Notes under the pieces: model-generated
Database searches by the model: none
What the model was told of the DNA's origin: nothing
What the model saw: only the letters and a program-made list of their open reading frames with translations
From: Halictus rubicundus
Lineage: Eukaryota > Arthropoda > Insecta > Hymenoptera > Halictidae
NCBI RefSeq assembly: GCF_050948215.1
Contig: NW_027488565.1
Coordinates: 1,984,001 to 2,048,000 of the forward strand
DNA length: 64,000 nt
Direction: 5' to 3'
Made by a program: the position numbers and the translations under genes
Shown: one piece after another, positions 51,401 through 63,209 of the stretch
Layout: each line of letters starts with the position of its first letter
Position numbering within the stretch: the stretch's first letter is position 1

Positions 51401-52430
51401 GATAGAGGATAGGATACTACAGACGATAGGATAGGATACAGGATACGATATTATAGAGGATAATATAGGATTGAGGATTGGATAGGATAGAGGATAGGAT
51501 AGGATAGAGAATAGGATAGGATAGAGGATAGGATAGGGTAGAGGATAGGATAGGATACAGGATAGGATAGGATAGAAGATAGGATACTATAGAGGATAGG
51601 ATATGATAGAGGATAGGATAGGATATAAGATTGGATAGGATAGAGGATAGGATAGGATAGGGGATAGGATAGGATAGAGGATAGGATAAGATAGAGGATA
51701 GGATAGGATAGAGGATAGGATAGATGATAGGATAGCATAGAGGATAGGATAGGATAGAGGATAGGACTGGATTGAGGGTAGCACAGAAGATAGGATAGGA
51801 TAGAGGATAGGATAGCATTGAGGATAGGATAGGATAGTGGATAGGATAAGATAGAGGATAGGATAGAATAGAGTACAGGATAGGATATAGGATTGGATAG
51901 GATAGAGGATAGGATACGATAGAGGATAGGATACAATAGAGTATAGGATTGGATTGAGGATAGGATAGGATAGAGGATAGGATAGGATAGAGGATAGGAT
52001 AGGATAGAGGATAGGGTAGAGGATAGGATAGAGGATAGGATAGGATAGGATAGAGGATAGAAGAGACGATATTATAGAGGAAAGGACAGGATAGAGAATA
52101 GGATAGGATGGAGGATAGGATAGAGGATAGGATACGATAAGAGGATAAGATAGGATAGAGGATAGGATAGGATTGAGGATAGGATAGGATAGGGGATATG
52201 ATATGATAGATGATAGGATAGGATAGAGGATAGGATAGGATAGATTATAGGGTATGATAGAGGATAGGATAGGATAGAGGATAGAATAGGATAGAGGATA
52301 GGATAGGATAAAGGATAAGGTAGGATAGAGGATAGAATACGATAGAGGATAGGATAGGACAGAGGATAGGATAGGATAGTGGATAAGATAGGATAGAGGA
52401 GAGGATAGGATAGAGGATAGGATAGGATAG

Positions 52431-55215
52431 ATTATTGGGTATGATAGAGGATAGGATGGGATTGAGGATAGGATAGGATAGTGGATAGGATAGGATAGAG
52501 CATACGATAGAGGATAGGATAGGATAGAGGATAGGATAGGATTGATCATAGGATAGGATAGAGGATAGGATAGAGGATAGGATAGGACAGAGCATACGGT
52601 AGAGGATAGGATAGGATAGAGAATAGGATAGGACAGAGGATATGATAGGATAGAGGACAGGATAGAGGATTGGATAGGATAGAGGATAGGATACGATAAA
52701 GGATAGGATAGGATAGAGTATAGGATTGGATTGAGGATAGATAGGATAGAGGGTAGAATAGGATAGAGGATAGGATAGCATAGAAGATAGGATACGATAG
52801 AGGATAGGATATGATAGAGGATAGGATAGGATATAAGATTGGATAGGATAGAGGATAGGATAGGATAGAGGATAGGATAGGATAGAGGATAGGATAGGAT
52901 AGAGGATAGGATAGATGATAGGATAGCATAGAGGATAGGATAGGATAGAGGATAGGACTGGATTGAGGGTAGCATAGAAGATAGGATAGGATAGAGGATA
53001 GGATAGCATTGAGGATAGGATAGGATAGTGGATAGGATAAGATAGAGGATAGGATAGAATAGAGTACAGGATAGGATATAGGATAAGATAGGATAGAGTA
53101 TAGGATATGGTAGAGGATAAGATAGGATGGTTGATAGGATAAGATAGAGGATAGGATAGAATAGAGGACAGGATAGGATAGAGGATAAGATAGGATAGAG
53201 GATAGGATAGGATAGAGGATAGGATAGGATAAAGGATAGAATAGGAAAGAGGATAGGATAGCATAGAGGATAGGATAGGATAGAGGATAGGATAGGATAG
53301 AGGATAGGATAGGATAGAGGATAGGATAGGATAGAGGATAGGATAGGATAGAGGATAGGATAGGATAGAGGATAGGATAGGATAGAGGATAGGATAGGAT
53401 AGAGGATAGGATAGGATATGAGATTGAATAGGATAGAGGATAGGATAGGATAGAGGATAGGATAGGATAGAGGATAGGATAGAGGATTGGATAGGATAGA
53501 GGATAGGATACGATAGAGGATAGGATACAATAGAGTATAGGATTGGATTGAGGATAGGATAGGATAGAGGATAGAATAGGATAGAGAATAGGATAGGATT
53601 GAGGAGAGGATAGGATAGAGGATAGGATAGGATAGAGGATAGGATAGGATAGAGGATAGGGTAGAGCATAGGATAGAGGATAGGATAGGATAGGATAGAG
53701 GATAGAAGAGACGATATTATAGAGGAAAGGACAGGATAGAGAATAGGATAGGATGGAGGATAGGATAGAGGATAGGATACGATAAGAGGATAAGATAGGA
53801 TAGAGGATAGGATAGGATTGATTATAGGATAGGATAGGGGATATGATATGATAGATGATAGGATAGGATAGAGGATAGGATAGGATAGAGGATAGGATAG
53901 GATAGAGGATAGGATAGGATAGAGGATAGGATAGGATAGACGATAGGATAGGATAGAGGATAGGATATGATAGATGATAGGATAGGATGGAGGATAGGAT
54001 AGGATAGGATAGAGGATAGGATAGGATAGACGATAGGATGGGATAGAGGATAGGATACGATAGAAGAGACGATATTTTGGAGGAAAGGATAGGATAGAGA
54101 ATAGGATAGGATGGAGGATAGGATAGAGAATAGGATACGATAAGAGGATAGGATAGGATAGAGGATAGGATAGGATTGAGGATAGGATAGGATAGAGTAT
54201 AGGATATGATAGATGATAGGATAGGATAGAGGATAGGATAGAGGATAGGATAGGATAGAGGATAGGATAGGATAGAGGATAGGATAGGATAGACGATACG
54301 ATAGGATAGAGGATAGGATATGATAGATGATAGGATAGGATAGAGGATAGAGGATAGGATAGGATAGGATTGAGGATAGGATAGGAGAGAGGATAGGATA
54401 GGATAGAGGATACGATAGGATAGAGGATAGGACAGGATTGAGGATAGGATAGAGGATTGGATACGATAGAAGATAGAACACGATAGAGGATAGGATATGA
54501 TAGAGGATAGGATAGGATAGAGGATTGGATAGGGGATTGGATAGGATAGAGGATTGGATAGGGGATTGGATAGGATAGAGCATTGGATAGGGGATTGGAT
54601 AGGATAGAGGATAGGATAAGATTGGGCATACGATAGAGGATAGCATAGGATAGAGGATAGGATAGGATAGAGAATAGGATAGGATAGAGGATAGGATAGG
54701 ATAGAGTATAGGATAGGATAGAGGATAGGATATGATAGAGGATAGGATAGAGGATTGGTTAGAATAGAGGATTGGATAGGGGATTGGATAGGATAGAGGA
54801 TAGGATAAGATAGGGCATACGATAGAGGATAGGATAGGATAGAGGATGGGATAGGATAGAGGATAGGATAGGATAGAGGATAGGATACGATAGAGGATAG
54901 GATAGGATAGAGGATAGGATTGGATTGAGGATAGACAGGATAGAGGATATAATAGGATAGAGGATAGGATAGGATAGTGGATAAGATAGGATAGAGGAGA
55001 GGATAGGATAGTGGATAGGATAGGATAGATTATAGGGTATGATAGAGGATAGGATAGGATAGAGGATAGAATAGGATAGAGGATAGGATAGGATAAAGGA
55101 TAAGGTAGGATAGAGGTTAGAATACGATAGAGGATAGGATAGGACAGAGGATAGGATAGGATAGTGGATAAGATAGGATAGAGGAGAGGGCAGGATAGAG
55201 GATAGGATAGGATAG
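52431..55215 (+). repeat. Domain B higher-order unit, copy 1 (2785 bp)
   Basis: Phased on attattgggtatgatagagg at 52431, which recurs at 55216 and 57950. A second anchor, aagagacgatattatagagg, lies at 53706 here and 56457 in copy 2; the 34-bp difference in spacing equals two 17-bp units. Confidence 0.8.
53266..53418 (+). repeat. Run of nine perfect 17-bp consensus units
   Basis: Nine gaggataggataggata units in a row inside domain B. This shows that domains A and B share exactly the same consensus and differ only in their variant units. Confidence 0.9.
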
Positions 55216-57949
55216 ATTATTGGGTATGATAGAGGATAGGATGGGATTGAGGATAGGATAGGATAGTGGATAGGATAGGATAGAGCATACGATAGAGGAT
55301 AGATAAGGATAGAGGATAGGATAGGATAGATCATAGGATAGGATAGAGGATAGGATAGAGGATAGGATAGGACAGAGCATACGGTAGAGGATAGGATAGG
55401 ATAGAGAATAGGATAGGACAGAGGATATGATAGGATAGAGGACAGGATAGAGGATTGGATAGGATAGAGGATAGGATACGATAAAGGATAGGATAGGATA
55501 GAGTATAGGATTGGATTGAGGATAGATAGGATAGAGGGTAGAATAGGATAGAGGATAGGATAGCATAGAAGATAGGATACGATAGAGGATAGGATATGAT
55601 AGAGTATAGGATAGGATATAAGATTGGATAGGATAGAGGATAGGATAGGATAGAGGATAGGATAGGATAGAGGATAGGATAGGATAGAGGATAGGATAGA
55701 TGATAGGATAGCATAGAGGATAGGATAGGATAGAGGATAGGACTGGATTGAGGGTAGCATAGAAGATAGGATAGGATAGAGGATAGGATAGCATTGAGGA
55801 TAGGATAGGATAGTGGATAGGATAAGATAGAGGATAGGATAGAATAGAGTACAGGCTAGGATATAGGATAAGATAGGATAGAGTATAGGATATGGTAGAG
55901 GATAAGATAGGATGGTTGATAGGATAAGATAGAGGATAGGATAGAATAGAGGACAGGATAGGATAGAGGATAAGATAGGATAGAGGATAGGATAGGATAG
56001 AGGATAGGATAGGATAAAGGATAGAATAGGAAAGAGGATAGGATAGCATAGAGGATAGGATAGGATAGAGGATAGGATAGGATAGAGGATAGGATAGGAT
56101 AGAGGATAGGATAGGATAGAGGATAGGATAGGATAGAGGATAGGATAGGATAGAGGATAGGATAGGATAGAGGATAGGATAGGATATGAGATTGAATAGG
56201 ATAGAGGATAGGATAGGATAGAGGATAGGATAGAGGATTGGATAGGATAGAGGATAGGATACGATAGAGGATAGGATACAATAGAGTATAGGATTGGATT
56301 GAGTATAGGATAGGATAGAGGATAGAATAGGATAGAGAATAGGATAGGATTGAGGAGAGGATAGGATAGAGGATAGGATAGGATAGAGGATAGGATAGGA
56401 TAGAGGATAGGGTAGAGCATAGGATAGAGGATAGGATAGGATAGGATAGAGGATAGAAGAGACGATATTATAGAGGAAAGGACAGGATAGAGAATAGGAT
56501 AGGATGGAGGATAGGATAGAGGATAGGATACGATAAGAGGATAAGATAGGATAGAGGATAGGATAGGATTGATTATAGGATAGGATAGGGGATATGATAT
56601 GATAGATGATAGGATAGGATAGAGGATAGGATAGGATAGAGGATAGGATAGGATAGAGGATAGGATAGGATAGAGGATAGGATAGGATAGACGATAGGAT
56701 AGGATAGAGGATAGGATATGATAGATGATAGGATAGGATGGAGGATAGGATAGGATAGGATAGAGGATAGGATAGGATAGACGATAGGATGGGATAGAGG
56801 ATAGGATACGATAGAAGAGACGATATTTTGGAGGAAAGGATAGGATAGAGAATAGGATAGGATGGAGGATAGGATAGAGAATAGGATACGATAAGAGGAT
56901 AGGATAGGATAGAGGATAGGATAGGATTGAGGATAGGATAGGATAGAGTATAGGATATGATAGATGATAGGATAGGATAGAGGATAGGATAGAGGATAGG
57001 ATAGGATAGAGGATAGGATAGGATAGACGATACGATAGGATAGAGGATAGGATATGATAGATGATAGGATAGGATAGAGGATAGAGGATAGGATAGGATA
57101 GGATTGAGGATAGGATAGGAGAGAGGATAGGATAGGATAGAGGATACGACAGGATAGAGGATAGGACAGGATTGAGGATAGGATAGAGGATTGGATAGGA
57201 TAGAAGATAGAACACGATAGAGGATAGGATATGATAGAGGATAGGATAGGATAGAGGATTGGATAGGGGATTGGATAGGATAGAGGATTGGATAGGGGAT
57301 TGGATAGGATAGAGCATTGGATAGGGGATTGGATAGGATAGAGGATAGGATAAGATTGGGCATACGATAGAGGATAGGATAGGATAGAGGATAGGATAGG
57401 ATAGAGAATAGGATAGGATAGAGGATAGGATAGGATAGAGTATAGGATAGGATAGAGGATAGGATATGATAGAGGATAGGATAGAGGATTGGATAGGATA
57501 GAGGATTGGATAGGGGATTGGATAGGATAGAGGATAGGATAAGATAGGGCATACGATAGAGGATAGGATAGGATAGAGGATAGGATAGGATAGAGGATAG
57601 GATAGGATAGAGGATAGGATACGATAGAGGATAGGATAGGATAGAGGATAGGATTGGATTGAGGATAGACAGGATAGAGGATATAATAGGATAGAGGATA
57701 GGATAGGATAGTGGATAAGATAGGATAGAGGAGAGGATAGGATAGTGGATAGGATAGGATAGATTATAGGGTATGATAGAGGATAGGATAGGATAGAGGA
57801 TAGAATAGGATAGAGGATAGGATAGGATAAAGGATAAGGTAGGATAGAGGTTAGAATACGATAGAGGATAGGATAGGACAGAGGATAGGATAGGATAGTG
57901 GATAAGATAGGATAGAGGAGAGGGTAGGATAGAGGATAGGATAGGATAG
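55216..57949 (+). repeat. Domain B higher-order unit, copy 2 (2734 bp)
   Basis: Tandem copy of 52431-55215, 51 bp (three 17-mers) shorter, with the same ordered variants including cgatattttggagg and the ggattggataggggattgg cluster. Confidence 0.8.
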
Positions 57950-59110
57950 ATTATTGGGTATGATAGAGGATAGGATGGGATTGAGGATAGGATAGGATGG
58001 TGGATAGGATAGGATAGAGCATACGATAGAGGATAGATAAGGATAGAGGATAGGATAGGATAGATCATAGGATAGGATAGAGGATAGGATAGAGGATAGG
58101 ATAGGACAGAGCATACGGTAGAGGATAGGATAGGATAGAGAATAGGATAGGACAGAGGATATGATAGGATAGAGGACAGGATAGAGGATTGGATAGGATA
58201 GAGGATAGGATACGATAAAGGATAGGATAGGATAGAGTGTAGGATTGGATTGAGGATAGATAGGATAGAGGGTAGAATAGGATAGAGGATAGGATAGCAT
58301 AGAAGATAGGATACGATAGAGGATAAGATAGGATAGTTGATAGGATAAGATAGAGGATAGGATAGAATAGAGGACAGGATAGGATAGAGGATAAGATAGG
58401 ATAGAGGATAGGATAGGATAGAGGATAGGATAGGATAAAGGATAGAATAGGAAAGAGGATAGGATAGCATAGAGGATAGGATAGGATAGAGGATAGGATA
58501 GGATAGAGGATAGGATAGGATAGAGGATAGGATAGGATAGAGGATAGGATAGGATAGAGGATAGGATAGGATAGAGGATAGGATAGGATAGAGGATAGGA
58601 TAGGATATGAGATTGAATAGGATAGAGGATAGGATAGGATAGAGGATAGGATAGGATAGAGGATAGGATAGAGGATTGGATAGGATAGAGGATAGGATAC
58701 GATAGAGGATAGGATACAATAGAGTATAGGATTGGATTGAGGATAGGATAGGATAGAGGATAGAATAGGATAGAGAATAGGATAGGATTGAGGAGAGGAT
58801 AGGATAGAGGATAGGATAGGATAGAGGATAGGATAGGATAGAGGATAGGGTAGAGGATAGGATAGAGGATAGGATAGGATAGGATAGAGGATAGAAGAGA
58901 CGATATTATAGAGGAAAGGACAGGATAGAGAATAGGATATGATAGATGATAGGATAGGATAGAGGATAGGATAGGATAGAGGATAGGATAGGATAGAGGA
59001 TAGGATAGGATAGAGGATAGGATAGGATAGACGATAGGATAGGATAGAGGATAGGATATGATAGATGATAGGATAGGATGGAGGATAGGATAGGATAGGA
59101 TAGAGGATAG
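57950..59110 (+). repeat. Domain B higher-order unit, partial copy 3
   Basis: Starts with the same anchor, but aagagacgatattatagagg comes after only 945 bp, so about 300 bp is missing relative to copy 2. It then runs into a different variant pattern near 59.1 kb. The right edge is approximate. Confidence 0.7.
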
Positions 59111-59956
59111 GATACGATAGAGGATAGGATTGGATAGAGGATAGGATTGGATTGAGGATAGGATAAGATAGAGGATAGAAGAGTATAGAGGATAGGATAG
59201 GATAGAGGAGAGGATAGGATAGAGGAGAGGATAGGATAAGGTAGAGGATAAGATAGGATAGTGGATAGGATAAGATAGAGGATAGGATGGAATAGAGGAC
59301 AGGATAGGATAGAGGGTAAGATAGGATAGCGGATATGATAGGATAGAGGATAGGATAGGATAGAAGATAGAATAGCATAGAGGATAGGATAGGATAGAGG
59401 AAAGGATAGGATTGAGGATAGCATAGAGGATTGGATAGGATAGAAGATAGGATACGATAGAGCATAGGATATGATAGAGGATAGGATAGGATAGAGGATA
59501 AGATAGGATAGTGGATAGGATAAGATAGAGGATAGGATAGAATAGAGGACAGGATATGATAGAGGATAAGATAGGATAGTGGATAGGATAGGATAGAGGA
59601 TAGGATAGGATAGAGGAGAGGATAGGATAGAGGTGAAGATAGGATAAGATAGAAGATAAGATAGGTTAGTGGATAGGTTAAGATAGAGGATAGGATGGAA
59701 TAGAGGACAGGATAGGATAGAGGGTAAGATAGGATAGAGGATAGGATAGGATAGAGGATAGGATACGATAGAGGATAGGATATGATAGATGATAGGATTG
59801 GGTTGAGGATAGATAGGATAGAGGATAGGATAGGATAGAGGATAAGATAGGATGGTGGATAGGATAGGATAGAGGATAGGATACGATACAGGATAGGATA
59901 GGATAGAGAATAGGATAGGATTGAGGATAGGATAGGATAGAGAATAGGATAGGATA

Positions 59957-60784
59957 CATGGTATAATAGGGTGGAGGATCGGATAGGAGAGAGGATTGGA
60001 TATTGGATTGGATATGATAGAGGATAGTATAGGATATGAGATTGGATAGGATAGAGGATAGGATGGGATAGAGGATAGGATAGGACAGAGGATAGGATAG
60101 GATTGAGGATAGGATAGAGGATTGGAGAGGATAGAAGATAGGATACGATAGAGGATAGGACATGATAGAGGATAGGATACGATAGAGGATAGGATATGAT
60201 AGATGATAGGATTGGGTTGAGGATAGATAGGATAGAGGATAGGATAGGATAGAGGATAAGATAGGATAGTGGATAGGATAGGATAGAGGATAGGATACGA
60301 TACAGGATAGGATAGGATAGAGAATAGGATAGGATTGAGGATAGGATAGGATAGAGAATAGGATAGGATACATGGTATAATAGGGTGGAGGATCGGATAG
60401 GATAGAGGATTGGATAGGGGATTGGATATGATAGAGGATAGTATAGGATATGAGATTGGATAGGATAGAGGATAGGATAGGATAGAGGATAGGATAGGAC
60501 AGAGGATAGGATAGGATTGAGGATAGGATAGAGGATTGGAGAGGATAGAAGATAGGATACGATAGAGGATAGGATATGATAGAGGATAGGATAGGATAGA
60601 GGATAGGATAGGATAGTGGATAGGATACGATAGAGGATAGGATATGATAGAGGATAGGATAGGATAGAGGATAGGATAGGACAGTGGATAGGATAAGATA
60701 GAGGATAGGATAGAATAGAGGACAGGATAGGATAGAGGATAAGATAGGATAGTGGATAGGATAGGATAGAGAACAGGATAGGAT
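59957..60784 (+). repeat. Two tandem 414-bp units
   Basis: catggtataatagggtggagg lies at 59957 and 60371, a period of 414 bp, with matching variants between. The pair recurs 3253 bp downstream (63210 and 63624). The end of the second unit is placed by period only. Confidence 0.7.
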
Positions 60785-63209
60785 AGAGGATAAGGTAGGA
60801 TAGAGGATAGGATAGGATAGAGGATACGATAGGTTAGAGGATAGCATATGGTAGGGGATAGAATAGGATTGAGGATAGGATATGATAGTGGATAGGATAG
60901 GATAGAGCATACGATAGAGGATAGGATAGGATAGGATAGGATGGAGAATAATATAGGATACATGGTATTATAGGATAGAGTATAGGATAGGGGATTGGAT
61001 AGGATAGAGGATAGGATTGGATTGAGGATAGGATAGGATAGAGGATAGAATAGGATAGATGATAGGATAGCATAGAGGATAGGATAGCATAGAGGATAGA
61101 ATACGATAGAGGATAGGATAGGATAGAGGAGAGGATAGTGTAGAGGAGAGGATAGGATAAGGTAGAGGATAAGATAGGATAGTGGATAGGATAAGATAGA
61201 GGATAGGATGGAATAGAGGACAGGATAGGATAGAGGATAGGATAGAGGATAGGATACGATAGAGGATAGGATAGGATAGAATATAGGATTGGATTGAGGA
61301 TAGGATAGGATAGAGGATAAAATAGGATAGAGGATAGGATAGGATAGAGGAGAGGATAGGATAGAGGAGAAGATAGGATAAGATAGAAGATAAGATAGGT
61401 TAGTGGATAGGTTAAGATAGAGGATAGGATGGAATAGAGGACAGGATAGGATAGAGGGTAAGATAGGATAGAGGATAGGATAGGATTGAGGATAGGATAG
61501 GATTGAGGATAGGATAGAGGATAGGATAGGATGGAGCATACGATAGAGGATAGGATAGGATGGAGCATACGATAGAGGATAGGATAGGATAGAATATAGG
61601 ATTGGATTGAGGATAGGATAGGATAGAGGAGAGGATAGGATTGAGGATAGGATAGGATAGTGGATAGAATAGGATAGAGCATACGATAGAGGATAGGATA
61701 GGATAGGATAGGATAGAGAATAGGATAGGATACATGGTATTATAGGGTAGAGGATAGGATAGGATAGAGCATTAAATAGTGGATTGGATAGGATAGAGGA
61801 TAGGATAGGATAGAGCATACGATAGAGGATAGGATACGATAGAGCATACGATAGATACGTTAGGATAAATAATAGGATAGGATAGAGGATAGGATAGAGG
61901 ATTGGATAGGATAGAGGATAGGATACGATAGAGGATAGGATTTTATAGAGGATAGGATTGGATTGAGGATAGGATAAGATAGAGGATAGAATAGTATAGA
62001 GGATAGGATAGGATAGAGGAGAGGATAGGATAGAGGAGAGGATAGGATAAGGTAGAGGATAAGATAGGATAGTGGATAGGATAAGATAGAGGATAGGATG
62101 GAATAGAGGACAGGATAGGATAGAGGGTAAGATAGGATAGCGGATAGGATAGGATAGAGGATAGGATAGGATAGAAGATAGAATAGCATAGAGGATAGGA
62201 TAGGATAGAGGAAAGGATAGGATTGAGGATAGCATAGAGGATTGGATAGGATAGAAGATAGGATACGATAGAGCATAGGATATGATAGAGGATAGGATAG
62301 GATAGAGGATAAGATAGGATAGTGGATAGGATAAGATAGAGGATAGGATAGAATAGACGACAGGATAGGATAGAGGATAAGATAGGATAGTGGATAGGAT
62401 AGGATAGAGGACAGGATAGGATAGAGGATAAGGTAGGATAGAGGATAGGATAGGATAGAGGATACGATAGGATAGAGGATAGCATATGGTAGGGGATAGA
62501 ATAGGATTGAGGATAGGATAGGATAGTGGATAGGATAGGATAGAGCATACGATAGAGGATAGGATAGGATAGGAGAGGATGGAGAATAAGATAGGATACA
62601 TGGTATTATAGGATAGAGGATAGGATAGGAAAGAGGATTGAATAGTGGATTGGATAGGATAGAGGATAGGATAGGATACAGCATACGATAGAGGATAGGA
62701 TACATGGTATTATAGGGTAGAGGATAGGATAGGATAGAGGATTGAATAGTGGATTGGATAGGATAGAGGATAGGATAGGATAGAGCATACGATAGAGGAT
62801 AGGATACGATAGAGCATACGATAGAGGATAGGATAGGATAGAGGATACGTTAGGATAGAGAATAGGATAGGATAGAGGATAGGATAGGATAGAGGATAGG
62901 ATAGAGGATTGGATAGGATAGAGGATAGGATACGATAGAGGATAGGATAGGATAGAGGATAGGATACGATAGATGATACGATATTATAGAGGAAAGGATA
63001 GGATAGAGAAGAGGATAGGATATAGGATAGGATAGGACAGAGGATAGGATAGGATTGAGGATATTATAGGATAGAGGATAGGATAGGATAGAGGATAAGA
63101 TAGGATAGTGGATAGGATAGGATAGAGGGAAGGATACGATACAGGATAGGATAGGATAGAGAATAGGATAGGATTGAGGATAGGATAGGATAGAGAATAG
63201 GATAGGATA

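Larger units (their letters stand above)
28591..51415 (+). repeat. 17-bp GGATA satellite, domain A right of the element
   Basis: About 22.8 kb of head-to-tail satellite with the same variant set as the left arm. The paired gaggatacgatattata units and the gaattgaggataggatagg variant persist to about 51.2 kb, and the ggattggatcggatacagg variant is last seen near 49.1 kb. Between about 32 and 49 kb the variants thin out and long consensus 17-mer runs dominate. Higher-order duplications inside are listed separately. No gene is supported. Confidence 0.96.

Noticed and set aside
58906..62601. 1231-codon minus-strand open frame, and dozens of similar ones through the satellite (1200 codons at 55117-58719, 852 at 54759-57317, 666 at 4748-6748)
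   Set aside because: They translate only the satellite. The complement of the 17-mer has no stop in any frame, all three minus frames give the same 17-residue cycle, and frames overlap each other at will. There is no domain, no non-repeat sequence and no promoter context.
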